Of a stretch of 64,000 nucleotides of DNA, positions 45,020-55,035 are shown one piece after another. Below the pieces are notes generated by a model, which saw only the letters and a list, made by a program, of their open reading frames with translations, had not been told where the DNA came from and ran no database searches. A program made the translations under genes and the position numbers. Position 1 is the first letter of the stretch; the number at the start of each line of letters is the position of its first letter. Origin of the DNA: Methanosarcina barkeri 3 (GTDB taxonomy: Archaea > Halobacteriota > Methanosarcinia > Methanosarcinales > Methanosarcinaceae); contig NZ_CP009517.1 of the NCBI RefSeq assembly GCF_000970305.1, positions 2,046,001-2,110,000 of the forward strand, written 5' to 3'.

Positions 45020-45087
45020 TTAAAATTTAACTTACCCCAAAACGGGGATTCTTTATCAAATTCCCTTACCTTGTGCCGGTGACTAAT

Positions 45088-45579
45088 ATGGATGAAAAGA
45101 TTCGACATATACTGGAAATTCTTGAGAATGACGCACGAACGAGTCCAGAGGAAATAGCATCCTTTACGGATATGTCTGCACAGGAAGTTTCCCAGGCAAT
45201 TGCAAAACTTGAAGAGACGGGAGTTATCCGGCACTACAAAACCATAGTTGATTGGGATCTGGTTGGGGAAAACTATGTTTATGCAGTTATTGAGTTGAAG
45301 GTTACTCTCGAGCGTAATCAGGGCTATCAGGCAATTGCAGAAAGAATCTACAAGTTTCCGGAAGTCAGGTCAGTAAGGCTCCTATCTGGAAATTATGACA
45401 TATCCCTGACTGTCAGAGGAAAATCAATGAAGGACGTGGCTTTTTTCGTAGCAGAGAAAATTGCAACCCTCGATCAGGTACAGAGCACATCAACCCACTT
45501 CGTGCTGAAAACCTATAAAGAAGATGGGGTTATCCTCCATGAACCTGAAACGATTCAAAGGCTACCAGTCTCATTTTGA
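45088..45579 (+). CDS. Lrp/AsnC-family transcriptional regulator
   Basis: Lrp proteins sense amino acids and regulate their metabolism. The 163-residue protein has an N-terminal winged helix (KIRHILEILENDARTSPEEI, TDMSAQEVSQAIAKLEETGV, RHYKTIVDWDLVG) and a C-terminal RAM ligand-binding domain (VYAVIELKVTLERNQGYQAI, VRSVRLLSGNYDISLTVRG). The ATG at 45088 has GGTGA five to six bases upstream and is preferred over a GTG at 45073. An aminotransferase gene follows 80 bp downstream, a common arrangement in archaea, so the regulator may respond to that enzyme's amino acid. Confidence 0.95.
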   Translation: MDEKIRHILEILENDARTSPEEIASFTDMSAQEVSQAIAKLEETGVIRHYKTIVDWDLVGENYVYAVIELKVTLERNQGYQAIAERIYKFPEVRSVRLLSGNYDISLTVRGKSMKDVAFFVAEKIATLDQVQSTSTHFVLKTYKEDGVILHEPETIQRLPVSF

Positions 45580-45659
45580 TATGAAATGATTCAGAGCCTG
45601 ATTTTCCGATCAGATTTTACATTTCAGAATACTCATATAATTTTTATGGAGTGTTTTGC

Positions 45660-46841
45660 TTGAGACCTTCATGTGATCCTTCAAAGTTTGTTGCCGACGT
45701 TATGAAAGAAATTCCTCCTTCAGGAATACGCCGTTTTTTTGATCTGGTTTCCGGACTTGAGGATGTAATTTCCCTTGGTGTAGGAGAGCCTGACTTTATT
45801 ACTCCATGGCATATCCGTGAGATGTGTATTCACTCTCTGGAAAAAGGGCAAACCTCATATACTTCAAATTACGGGCTTCCGGAACTCAGAGACGAACTTA
45901 CCAGAACCTACTACAGGCGTTACGGTCTGGACTATAACCCTTCATCCGAGATCCTCATTACAACAGGTGTGAGTGAAGCTCTGGACATAGCAGTAAGGAC
46001 CGTAGTCAACCCTGGTGATGAGGTTATTATTGTCCAGCCTTCTTATGTGGCATATATGCCTTCGGTTATTCTTGCAGGAGGTAAACCGGTTATCGTTTCC
46101 ACCCACAGGGACGATGAGTTTAGCCTGACTGCAGAATCCCTTAAACCTGCAATCACGGACAAGACAAAAGCAATAATTCTCAATTTTCCTAATAATCCCA
46201 CAGGAGCAATTATGTCAAAGGAAGAACTCGAGGATATTGCTGACCTGGTTGTGGAGAATGACCTGTTTGTTATCTCGGACGAAGTTTACGAGTGCCTTAC
46301 CTATGAAGGCAAGCACGTCCCATTATCTTCACTTGAAGGCATGAAAGAGCGGACTGTTATGCTTAACGGCTTTTCCAAAGCCTATGCAATGACAGGACTG
46401 AGGCTCGGCTTTGCAATGGGCTCTCCGGAGATCATCCATTCAATGATGATGATCCATCAGTACTGCATGATGTGTGCTCCCGTAACTGCTCAGGTAGGCG
46501 CAATCGAAGCACTCCGTCATGGCAAAGATGAAATGGAGAGGATGGTTCGGGAATATGACCGACGCAGGCACTTTATTGTCAGGGGCTTTAACAGAATAGG
46601 GCTTGAGTGCTGCAACCCTAAAGGTGCATTTTACGCCTTCCCCTATATAGGAAATACCGGCCTTTCTTCCTCTGAATTTGCAGAACGCCTTCTGGATGAA
46701 AAGAAAGTCGTTGCAATCCCCGGAGATGCTTTTGGAGAGGCAGGTGAAGGCTTCCTGCGCTGCGCCTACGCGGCATCTACAAATGATATTAGAAAAGCGT
46801 TAGATAGAATGGAAGACTTTGTGGACGGTTTAAAGCAGTAA
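45660..46841 (+). CDS. Class I/II aminotransferase (aspartate aminotransferase-like)
   Basis: PLP-dependent transaminase, probably acting on aspartate or aromatic/branched amino acids. The 393-residue protein has VISLGVGEPDFITPWHI, TSYTSNYGLPELRDEL, NFPNNPTGAIMSKEEL, the Asp/Tyr stretch FVISDEVYECLTYEG and the PLP Lys in NGFSKAYAMTGLRLGFA. An Arg near the C-terminus (FLRCAYA) binds the substrate carboxylate. GGAG lies eight bases before the TTG at 45660; the GTG at 45651 is a less likely start. It pairs with the Lrp regulator upstream. Confidence 0.95.
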   Translation: MRPSCDPSKFVADVMKEIPPSGIRRFFDLVSGLEDVISLGVGEPDFITPWHIREMCIHSLEKGQTSYTSNYGLPELRDELTRTYYRRYGLDYNPSSEILITTGVSEALDIAVRTVVNPGDEVIIVQPSYVAYMPSVILAGGKPVIVSTHRDDEFSLTAESLKPAITDKTKAIILNFPNNPTGAIMSKEELEDIADLVVENDLFVISDEVYECLTYEGKHVPLSSLEGMKERTVMLNGFSKAYAMTGLRLGFAMGSPEIIHSMMMIHQYCMMCAPVTAQVGAIEALRHGKDEMERMVREYDRRRHFIVRGFNRIGLECCNPKGAFYAFPYIGNTGLSSSEFAERLLDEKKVVAIPGDAFGEAGEGFLRCAYAASTNDIRKALDRMEDFVDGLKQ

Positions 46842-47174
46842 ACTCGACTCTCCGTCCCTTTTGTCTTTTGTCTATATTTCTATTTTACTTCTTTGCTTTT
46901 TTATTGTCTACTTTCTTATTGCTCTACTTTCTTGTTGCTTTACTTTCTTGTTGCTTTACTTTTTACTGCTCTACTTTTTACTGCTCCACTTTTTACTGCT
47001 TTACTTCTTTACTGCTTTACTGCTTTATTTTCTTACTGTTTTGTTTTTTTATTGCTTTGCTTACTTTGCTCATGTTCAGTTCAACTTAAGACATTTCTCA
47101 AAGTTATAACCCCTGCTGCTGCCAAAGTTAGTTAATTATATATACAATTTCCAGGCTCAATTAGCTTGACGTTT
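46842..47174. repeat. Pyrimidine-rich degenerate tandem repeat
   Basis: From about 46890 to 47080, 15-16-bp units of the form CTTTACTTTTTACTG and TTGCTTTACTTTCTTG follow each other. The plus strand is nearly all T and C with regular CTG or TTG steps, which could terminate transcription of the aminotransferase gene. Spurious Phe/Leu-rich frames cross it. Confidence 0.7.
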
Positions 47175-47858
47175 ATGAAACCCATTATTCCTGAAGATGA
47201 GCGTTCTAAAGAACCTCTTGACACTGATAGGGTAATTTATCACCCGGATATGATAAGGGCTAATGAATGGGTCCTGAACGAATATGAAGCTCCGTACAGG
47301 GAACTCTGTGTTTTTGTTCCCTGTGCCAAAAGGAAACCCTATCATGAAAGTCCCTCTCACAAAAAATTCGACAGAATAATTTTCGAAATTGCAAAACCTG
47401 AAGATGTACATATAGTAACCTTCGGAACCTGTGGAATTACTCCCAGGGAACTTGATACTCAATATCCGTTCATGCATTACAGCTTTATGATGGGTAAATG
47501 TAACGTGGCAAAAGTTAAACGAGATTTTATAAAAATGGAAAGCGAAAGACTTGCCGCTTACCTCGAAAAGACAAGGGACAATTACAAACACAGAATAGCT
47601 TATTGTATAGGGGATTTCCGAACTGCAATGGAAAAAGCCGTGGAAATGGTTGACATAGAAGTTGATATCGTGCCGAAAGAATCAACCATTCAGAAAATGA
47701 TCCAGCCAGATAAACCTTTTATCTATAACAGCCTCTCCTCAAGAGAGTACCTTCAGGACTTTTCAGACGCAATTACGAATGCTCTTAAACTCCCAGGGAG
47801 AAAAGTAGGACTTAAAGAAGATATTTCGGTTGATGACACTGATTGGTACCTTCTTTAA
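47175..47858 (+). CDS. DUF5591-domain protein, related to archaeosine synthase (ArcS) core
   Basis: ArcS converts preQ0-modified tRNA toward archaeosine. The 227-residue protein has the Cys motif in CVFVPCAKRKPYHESPSHKK that characterises the ArcS/TGT-C1 core, then VHIVTFGTCGITPRELDTQYP and the later CIGDFRTAMEKAVEM. It lacks the PUA domain and TGT-like N-terminal part of full ArcS, so it is either one half of a split ArcS or a paralogue with another role. The ATG at 47175 is preferred over a TTG three codons upstream. No tRNA-modification genes are adjacent. Confidence 0.75.
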   Translation: MKPIIPEDERSKEPLDTDRVIYHPDMIRANEWVLNEYEAPYRELCVFVPCAKRKPYHESPSHKKFDRIIFEIAKPEDVHIVTFGTCGITPRELDTQYPFMHYSFMMGKCNVAKVKRDFIKMESERLAAYLEKTRDNYKHRIAYCIGDFRTAMEKAVEMVDIEVDIVPKESTIQKMIQPDKPFIYNSLSSREYLQDFSDAITNALKLPGRKVGLKEDISVDDTDWYLL

Positions 47859-48077
47859 AAGTTAACACTTTTTTTCTCTTTTTGAATTCAGAAGAATTTC
47901 GATAAATACTGTTTTTTACTGCATATCCAGTTGAAATATTTTTTTGGCTCTATAGAAACTCTAAGAAATAATATATCTTTGATAGTTTAAACTGATATCG
48001 TCATGTTTCATTATCTCATTGCCTCTTGCAACTGGTAGATAGGTTTCTGCAAAGCTCTTTTTTTCAATTTAAGGTAT

Positions 48078-51000
48078 TCAATTAACTATAATATATCTGG
48101 GCCTGGTTTCAGTACTGATGCTTTCCGAATTATTTACGGTTAAACTAACAGTGTATCGTCCTGTTTTATTATACACATATACAGGATTCTTTTCAGTTGA
48201 ATTATTTCCATCTCCAAAATCCCATTTCCATGTATTTGGCAATCCTGTGCTGTTGTCAGTAAAACTAACATTAAGCGGTGCAGGCCCTGAACCAGGAGAT
48301 GCTGAAAAAGCAGCAGCAAGAGAGTTTGAAACTGCAATATAACCGGTTTTTGTCAACGCATTACTGCCATTTACATTACTTGCTGTTAATGTAACAGAAT
48401 ATAGTCCTGACTTATTGTATGTGTGCACAGGGTTCTTTTCTGTTGAAGTATTCCCATCTCCGAAAACCCACCTCCATGAGGTTGGTGAGCCTGTGCTCTG
48501 GTCAGTAAAACTAACAGTAAGAGGTGTTTTTCCTGAAGTAGGGGACGCAGAGAAACTGGTAACAGGAGCATTTAAAATACCTGAAACGGCAATGTAGTCG
48601 GTTTTTGTCAAGGCATTGCTACCGTTCGAATTGCTTACTGCCAATTTAATAGAGTATAGTCCTGATTCATTGTATGTATGTACAGGATTCTTTTCTGTCG
48701 AATTACTTCCGTCTCCAAAATCCCATTTCCATGAAGCTGGCGAACCTGTGCTCTGATCAGTGAAACCAACGGCTAGTGGAGCCTTTCCAGAAACAGGAGA
48801 TGCAGAGAAGCTGGCAGCAGGAGCAGCTAAAACACTAGAGACAGCAATATAGCTGGATTTTGTCAAGGCACTGCTACCGTTTGCATTAATCGCTGTCAAT
48901 GTAACAGTGTATCGTCCGGATTTATTGTATGTGTATACAGGATTTTTATCTGTTGAAGTGTTTCCGTCTCCAAAAGCCCATCTCCATGCAGTTGGTGCTC
49001 CTGTGCTCTGGTCAGTAAAACGAACAACAAGAGGCATGTTTCCGGAAGTAGGGGATGCAAAATAGCTGGTAACAGGAGCAGCTAAAACATTTGACACATA
49101 AATATAACCTGTCTTTGTCAAGGCATTGCTGCCGTTTGCACTACTCGCTGTCAATGTAACAGTGTATCGTCCGGATTTATTGTATGTGTGTACAGGATTT
49201 TTATCTGCTGAGGTGGTTCCGTCTCCAAAAGTCCATCTCCATGAAGCTGGCGAACCTGTACTCTGGTCAGTAAAACTAACAGTAAGAGGCATACTTCCTG
49301 CAGTTGGAGTTGCTGAAAAGGCGGTGACAGGAACAGTATGGTCCGGACCCGATACCACACTACCGTTCACAGAAACTACACTTATGTAGTTTGATTTTTG
49401 CACCTTATCACTACCTCCCTCACTGGTCGTCGTCAAAGCAACAGTATAATTCCCTGATTTATTGTATGTGTGTACAGGGTTCATTTCTGTTGAATTATCT
49501 CCATCTCCAAAGGTCCATTTCCATGAACTTGGCTTTCCCGTACTTTTGTCAGTAAAATTAACAGTAAGAGGCACTTTTCCTGAAGTCGGGGATGCAGAGA
49601 AACTGGTAACAGAAGTGTTTGAAACGTTTGAAACGACAGCAATATAACCAGTTTTTGTCAAGGCATTGCTGCCGTTTGAGTTACTCGCTGTCAATTTAAC
49701 GGAGTATAGCCCTGATTCGTTGTATGTATGTACAGGATTCTTTTCTGTTGAATTACTTCCATCTCCAAAATTCCATTTCCATGCAGTCGGTGACCCTGTA
49801 CTCTGGCCATTAAAACTAACAGTAAGAGGCGATTTTCCTGAAGTTGGGGACGCAGAGAAACTGGTAACAGGTATACTTAAATCGCTTGAGACAGCAATAT
49901 AACCGGTTTTTGTCAAGGCATTACTGCCTATTTCATCACTTGCTGTCAATGTTACAGAATAAAGTCCTGATTTGTTGAACGTGTGCACAGGATTTTTTTC
50001 TGTTGAAGTATTCCCGTCTCCAAAACTCCATTTCCGTTCAGTTTGCAGGCCTGTACTCTGGCCAATAAAGTCAACCGTAAGAGGCGATTTTCCTGAAGTA
50101 AGAGATGCAGAGAAACCTGGGACAGGCGGATTTAAAACGTTTGAAACAAGAATATAGCCGGTTTTTGTTAATGTACTACTGCCATCGGCATTACTTACTG
50201 CTAATGTAATAGAATATAATCCTGCTTTGCTGTACGTATGTACAGGGTTCTTCCCGGTTGAATACGTTCCGTCTCCAAAAGTCCACTTCGTTGAGGTTGG
50301 TGATCCTGTACTCTGGTCAGTAAAACTAACACTAAGAGGTGTTTTTCCTGAAGTTGGGGACGCAGAAAAAGCAGCGATAGGAGCTTCATATCCATTTGAG
50401 ATAGTTATATAGCTAGATTTCGTTACTTCAGTTTTGTTTCCAGTTTCGTTCAATGTCAATGTAACAGAATATTTACCTGCTTTTCGATATATGTGCACAG
50501 GATTCTTTTCTGTTGAATTCGTCCCGTCTCCAAAATCCCATTTCCATGAGGCTGGTGATCCTGTACTCTGATCGGTAAAACTAACACTAAGTGGCGATTT
50601 TCCTGAAGTTGGGGATACAGAAAATCCCGGTTGTGCTAGAACGGTTATTGTAGCAATTTTCGAATCAGTACCGTTTTTATTGTTTACTGTAAGTGTTACA
50701 TTGTAATTCCCTGCTCTGAGGAAAGTGTGTGCTGGATTCTGCTGTGTCGAAGTGGATTTGTCTCCAAAATTCCAGTTCCAACCATCCGCATTCTTCGAGA
50801 AATCCGTAAACTGGACTGAAAGAGGAGCATAACCTGATGTGAGATTGCTGCTGAAGTTTGCAGCGGGATAATCTGGTTGTGCCGGAAGAGGACCGATAAA
50901 TTGACCGAAAGCAGTAGGACTGAAACCTGTGTTTACTGTAGATATAACCCTATCCGTAACTGTGTCAATTACAGAGGCAGTACTTCCGAGATTATCACTA

Positions 51001-53075
51001 TCGCCGGAGTTTGCTACATATATCTTTGTTCCATCCGGAGTGACTGCAATTCCGTAAGGGTTTTTTCCGACTTTCACAGTTGCTATAACATTTTTTGTTG
51101 CGGTATCGATTACCGAGACATTATTACTGCCTTCATCTACCACATACACTTTTGTCCCATCAGGAGTTACTGTAACTCCCATAGGCCATTTTCCCACAGG
51201 CACTGTGGCTGTAACAGTGTTTGTAGATATATCAACTATAGAAATAGTATTACTTTCACAATTAGTCACATACAGTACTGTTCCCATCTGGTTAACTGTA
51301 ACTCCACAGGGGCCAGATCCAACTTCCACAGTTGCTATAACAGCGTTTGTGCTGGTATCAATTACAGAGACAGTGTTGCTATAACGGTTTGCCACATATA
51401 CTTTTTTCCCATCCGGTGTAATTGCAACCCCTAGCGGATTAACTCCTACAGGCACCGTGGCTATAACAGTGTTTGTAAATGTATCAATTACAGAGACACC
51501 TTTGATATCACGATCTGCTACGTACAGTTTTTTCCCGTCCGGGGTGACTGCAATTCCACAGGGACTGTATTTATAGCCTACATCCACTATAGCTGTAACC
51601 TTATTTATTGCCGTGTCAATTACAGAAACCGTACCCCTGTTGCCGTATTTAGTATTTGTCACATATACTTTTGTTCCATCCGGACTCACTGCAGCCCCAA
51701 AAGGCTCGGTCCCTACGGGCACTGTAGCTGTAAGCGTGTTATTTCCTGTGTTAATTACAGAAACAGTGTTGCTGTTGAGATTTGTAATAAATGCATACGA
51801 AGGCGCAGGATAACCATTTGGTACAACATTTACCGTAGCAAGCTTTGAGTCTGTGCCGTTTGGATTGCTTACTGTCAGGCTTACAGTATAGATTCCTGTT
51901 GCAGAATAAGTATGCGCAGGGTTCTGCTTTGTTGAACCAGACCCGTCTCCAAAATCCCAGACCCATTTAGTTGCATCTTTTGAGAGATCCGTAAACTGTA
52001 CAGGTACAGAAGGGAAAACATATTCCGATGTGATATTGCTGCTGAAGTTCGCTAAAGGATAAACTGGTTCTATTGGGATGGAACCTATAAACTGGCCCGA
52101 AGCATAAGGACTGTTTTCTACAAGCACCGTGGCTGTAATAGCGTTGGTTGCAGTGTCAATTACAGAAACAGTGTTATAGAAACTGATAGCTACATATACT
52201 TTTTTTCCATCCGGAGTGACTGCAATTCCCACAGGACCGGAACCTACGGGTATCGCAGCTGTAATTTTATTTGTTACAGTGTCAATTACAGAGACAGTGC
52301 TGAAATACTCATCATTATTGGTCACATACACCTTTTTTCCATCTGGAGTAACTGCAACTCCAGAAGGAATTCTCCCTACCGTCAATGTATTCGTAACGCT
52401 GTTTGTCGCCGTGTCAATCACAGAAATGCTTTTACTATCTGAGTTCGCAACATATACTCTAGTTCCGTCCGGTGTGACCGAAATTTCTTTAGGGCCTCTT
52501 CCTACGGATATCGTGGTTATAACGGTTTTTGTGGTAGTGTCAAATATAGAAACTGTGTTATCCTCATAATTTGTAACATATAACTTTTTTCCATCCGGAC
52601 TTACCGCTACTCCAGCAGGAGATTTTCCAGTATTCAATGTACTTACAACGGTGTTTGCACCGGCGTCAATTACAGAAACATTATTACTATAACGGTTTGT
52701 CACATAAACTTTTTTTCCGTTGGGACTGACTACAATTCCCTGTGGAAAATTTCCTGCACGCACAGTAGCTACAACACTATTTGTTGCCGTATCGATTACA
52801 GATACATCACTGCTACGAGCATTTACTGCGTAAACCTTTGTCCCATTCGGGTTAATTGCAACTCCAGTAGGGTTGGATCCTACGGGTATTGTAGTTGTAA
52901 CTTTGTTTGTAGTCGCATCAATTACAGAGACACTGTTACTCTCTGAATTTGTAATGTATGCAAATGGCGAGGCTCCTGCAATGCTCACCAACATTAAAAA
53001 AGTAAGTACCGTTATCCCCAAAACTTTATTTAAGGTCTGTCCCCTAAACCTTCTAACACACTTCTTTCCTTTCAT
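48078..53075 (-). CDS. Giant surface protein: two 7-bladed YVTN propellers and 12 PKD domains
   Basis: The 1665-residue secreted protein starts with a signal peptide (about 1-35, ending SIAGAS). By my count residues about 36-335 form seven YVTN blades (VYVTNxxSNxVSVIDTATN, VxVGxxPxGVAVTPDGKK). One PKD domain follows (about 340-415), then a second set of seven blades (about 425-725), then eleven PKD domains of about 85-95 residues to the C-terminus, each with WxFGDGxxSTxKNPVHTY. Both propellers end in a GQFIG(S/P) turn. No transmembrane anchor or sorting signal is visible at the end (RPRYIIVN), so attachment must be non-covalent. Such proteins are typical of Methanosarcina envelopes; a role in adhesion or matrix is inferred. 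Confidence 0.95.
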   Translation of the reverse strand: MKGKKCVRRFRGQTLNKVLGITVLTFLMLVSIAGASPFAYITNSESNSVSVIDATTNKVTTTIPVGSNPTGVAINPNGTKVYAVNARSSDVSVIDTATNSVVATVRAGNFPQGIVVSPNGKKVYVTNRYSNNVSVIDAGANTVVSTLNTGKSPAGVAVSPDGKKLYVTNYEDNTVSIFDTTTKTVITTISVGRGPKEISVTPDGTRVYVANSDSKSISVIDTATNSVTNTLTVGRIPSGVAVTPDGKKVYVTNNDEYFSTVSVIDTVTNKITAAIPVGSGPVGIAVTPDGKKVYVAISFYNTVSVIDTATNAITATVLVENSPYASGQFIGSIPIEPVYPLANFSSNITSEYVFPSVPVQFTDLSKDATKWVWDFGDGSGSTKQNPAHTYSATGIYTVSLTVSNPNGTDSKLATVNVVPNGYPAPSYAFITNLNSNTVSVINTGNNTLTATVPVGTEPFGAAVSPDGTKVYVTNTKYGNRGTVSVIDTAINKVTAIVDVGYKYSPCGIAVTPDGKKLYVADRDIKGVSVIDTFTNTVIATVPVGVNPLGVAITPDGKKVYVANRYSNTVSVIDTSTNAVIATVEVGSGPCGVTVNQMGTVLYVTNCESNTISIVDISTNTVTATVPVGKWPMGVTVTPDGTKVYVVDEGSNNVSVIDTATKNVIATVKVGKNPYGIAVTPDGTKIYVANSGDSDNLGSTASVIDTVTDRVISTVNTGFSPTAFGQFIGPLPAQPDYPAANFSSNLTSGYAPLSVQFTDFSKNADGWNWNFGDKSTSTQQNPAHTFLRAGNYNVTLTVNNKNGTDSKIATITVLAQPGFSVSPTSGKSPLSVSFTDQSTGSPASWKWDFGDGTNSTEKNPVHIYRKAGKYSVTLTLNETGNKTEVTKSSYITISNGYEAPIAAFSASPTSGKTPLSVSFTDQSTGSPTSTKWTFGDGTYSTGKNPVHTYSKAGLYSITLAVSNADGSSTLTKTGYILVSNVLNPPVPGFSASLTSGKSPLTVDFIGQSTGLQTERKWSFGDGNTSTEKNPVHTFNKSGLYSVTLTASDEIGSNALTKTGYIAVSSDLSIPVTSFSASPTSGKSPLTVSFNGQSTGSPTAWKWNFGDGSNSTEKNPVHTYNESGLYSVKLTASNSNGSNALTKTGYIAVVSNVSNTSVTSFSASPTSGKVPLTVNFTDKSTGKPSSWKWTFGDGDNSTEMNPVHTYNKSGNYTVALTTTSEGGSDKVQKSNYISVVSVNGSVVSGPDHTVPVTAFSATPTAGSMPLTVSFTDQSTGSPASWRWTFGDGTTSADKNPVHTYNKSGRYTVTLTASSANGSNALTKTGYIYVSNVLAAPVTSYFASPTSGNMPLVVRFTDQSTGAPTAWRWAFGDGNTSTDKNPVYTYNKSGRYTVTLTAINANGSSALTKSSYIAVSSVLAAPAASFSASPVSGKAPLAVGFTDQSTGSPASWKWDFGDGSNSTEKNPVHTYNESGLYSIKLAVSNSNGSNALTKTDYIAVSGILNAPVTSFSASPTSGKTPLTVSFTDQSTGSPTSWRWVFGDGNTSTEKNPVHTYNKSGLYSVTLTASNVNGSNALTKTGYIAVSNSLAAAFSASPGSGPAPLNVSFTDNSTGLPNTWKWDFGDGNNSTEKNPVYVYNKTGRYTVSLTVNNSESISTETRPRYIIVN

Positions 53076-53590
53076 TTTAGACCGCCAGTATATGGATCAT
53101 TTTGAATTTACCGGAATTTTGAACAACCCTGAAATTTGACTGGTGTTTATAAAAGATAGTATAGCAATTTATCGAAGTCAGAGTTTTTTGGGCAAGCTGG
53201 TTATCGCAACTAAGTGCTGCTATAAAAACGACTGCATGAACAAGACTTCACGGAATTATGGAAAATAATTGTATGTAAACAGATAATAATTTTTCCCAGA
53301 TTAACTAACAGGTTTGGTAAAAGTAAATTCTCCGTTTACGATAAATAATTATCTTTACATAATATTCCAAATTAAAATACAATGAAAATTTTAAAAAAAT
53401 ATATCTCTAAGCTCAAAACTTAGTAGCTATTCAGATTGAGTAAAATGACACTTGTAATATGACAAATAACGTAACTATTCAGATTGAGTAAAATAACACT
53501 TGTAATATGACAAATAACGTAACTATTCAGATTGAATAAAGTAATATTTATAATTAGAAAAAAGTCTGCTTTAAGAAGGCAAATAAAGAA
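53076..53590. other. Spacer upstream of the giant surface protein
   Basis: AT-rich, with the 48-bp repeat at its left part. Long promoter regions like this often serve highly expressed surface genes. No gene is seen. Confidence 0.45.
53423..53566. repeat. 48-bp tandem repeat, 3 copies
   Basis: Copies begin at 53423, 53471 and 53519 with GTA(G/A)CTATTCAGATTGA. The first two match at nearly every position and the third is diverged in its second half. Each contains an AT-rich segment like a TATA region. Confidence 0.9.
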
Positions 53591-53965
53591 TTAGTCATTT
53601 TCAATACCTGAGTTTTCTCCTACAGACAGCATAAGCTCTCCGTAAAGCAGCTTTTCGAGAGTTTCGGCTACATACTTCCTTTGCTGGTATTTTTGAATAT
53701 CCTCGTGCATCCTGAGGTCAGAATCTACCTGGACTCGTACGAGAGCAAAATGAAAGGCTTTTTCATTCTTAATCGGCGCAGTATAGAAAGCTTCAAGGAG
53801 GTAAGGGAGTTTGAGGGGATCTTCTATAACTTCACTTAAAAGCAGCATCTCTTCAGGAATATCCTGGTAGTGTGAGGATATATCTTTTTTTCCGGTAATA
53901 AGTTGCAGGTTTTTTTCGGAATACTTTTTCTCAAAGATAATGATTTCGCCAATTATACTTCCCAC
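53591..53965 (-). CDS. Small unknown protein downstream of sufB
   Basis: The 124-residue product is charged and soluble, without signal peptide or Cys motif. It reads MGSIIGEIIIFEKKYSEKNL, then DIPEEMLLLSEVIEDPLKLP and a helical C-terminus (RMHEDIQKYQQRKYVAETLE). No family is recognised. It follows sufB by 104 bp on the same strand and may share its transcript. Confidence 0.65.
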   Translation of the reverse strand: MGSIIGEIIIFEKKYSEKNLQLITGKKDISSHYQDIPEEMLLLSEVIEDPLKLPYLLEAFYTAPIKNEKAFHFALVRVQVDSDLRMHEDIQKYQQRKYVAETLEKLLYGELMLSVGENSGIEND

Positions 53966-54069
53966 CTCTTACTCAATTTAAGTTTCAAGCTCCCTGAGTA
54001 GTTCCTGAGTAACTTCCAATATTTCCGGTTGAAATGAAATGATGGCCTGTAAAAGGGAATAAAAAGGCT

Positions 54070-55032
54070 TCAGGCCAGCATTCCCTTTACGATAATATCA
54101 ATAGCGTCGTCTTCTTCAAGGCCGCGGGCCATGAGGGTTTCGACCTCTTTTTTATCTACACATCCTATTGCAGCCTCGTGGGTTACCTTAGCCAGAGGGT
54201 TATCGACGCGTACAATGGGAACAGCTTCGGCTTTTGCATTACCCTGGATAACCTCCAGGCAGTCTACGTGTCCTCTGGATCTTGGTGCATGACCTTCAGT
54301 AATTCCCCTGAACTCCGATTCCGCATTTTCGGTAATGGCCAGTCGACTTTTGATCACACTTCTGGCATTTTCTCCATTAAGGGACACTTTTTCCATAATT
54401 CTTATTTTGTCATCTTTTTTCCCATAAACCTTGGTAACCATTTCACAGATAGAATCTTTCTCGGCATCCACATCGTAGTCGAATTCGAGATATCCTACTC
54501 TTCCCGAGACCAGGGAGAAATTATTGTAATAATTACCGCCTTCCTCTATCTTTACACGTGCCTTCGGAATCACCTGAGCTCCTCCATGCGGTCCGTGAAA
54601 GTGAGTTTCTGTGTACTTTAATGAAGCATTTTTCCCTACATGCATTTGAGCTTCCATTCTATGAATAATCTTTACGGCATTAGGGAACGTGCAATGAGCG
54701 ACGAGTTCAACAGCCGAGTCTTCTTCGGCTACAAAATTCATCTTTATCTCCTGGAGTCCATCTTGAGGAATAAGCCCGAAGCAAAGGTGAACAGGAAGTG
54801 GAATTTTGTATCCTTTCTTAATGGTCATTTTAACGTCCACTCCATGTTCGGTTTCCTTGGTTTCAAGCACAATTCCTTTTATCCCGTTTGCATTAAGTAC
54901 TTTGTTTCCGCTTATCACAAGGCTTGCAAGTTCATGGTCATGTAAAACTGCAGCATCTCCCCCGGCTACCGAATAAGCTGAGTCCATATCTTTGATTTCG
55001 CTGGAAAGTGTATTAAGAGTTATTTGAGTCAT
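54070..55032 (-). CDS. sufB: SufB/SufD-family Fe-S cluster scaffold protein
   Basis: SufB is the scaffold on which Fe-S clusters are built, with SufC as its ATPase. The 320-residue protein is the short archaeal SufBD form: a beta-helix core with HCTFPNAVKIIHRMEAQMHV, SLKYTETHFHGPHGGAQVIP and RGHVDCLEVIQGNAKAEAVP, and the conserved C-terminal VTHEAAIGCVDKKEVETLM. Cys residues in DCLEV and GCVDK are candidate cluster ligands. It lies three bases after sufC, so the two are translated together. Archaea often have only this SufBC pair. Confidence 0.95.
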   Translation of the reverse strand: MTQITLNTLSSEIKDMDSAYSVAGGDAAVLHDHELASLVISGNKVLNANGIKGIVLETKETEHGVDVKMTIKKGYKIPLPVHLCFGLIPQDGLQEIKMNFVAEEDSAVELVAHCTFPNAVKIIHRMEAQMHVGKNASLKYTETHFHGPHGGAQVIPKARVKIEEGGNYYNNFSLVSGRVGYLEFDYDVDAEKDSICEMVTKVYGKKDDKIRIMEKVSLNGENARSVIKSRLAITENAESEFRGITEGHAPRSRGHVDCLEVIQGNAKAEAVPIVRVDNPLAKVTHEAAIGCVDKKEVETLMARGLEEDDAIDIIVKGMLA

Positions 55033-55035
55033 TTT

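Noticed and set aside
46861-47135. Three Leu/Phe-rich membrane-like ORFs
   Set aside because: They are translations of a pyrimidine-rich tandem repeat; all three frames look alike, which argues against coding.
50877-51434. 185-codon plus-strand ORF antisense to the surface protein
   Set aside because: Its Cys/Tyr repeats mirror the YVTN blade periodicity of the real gene on the other strand.
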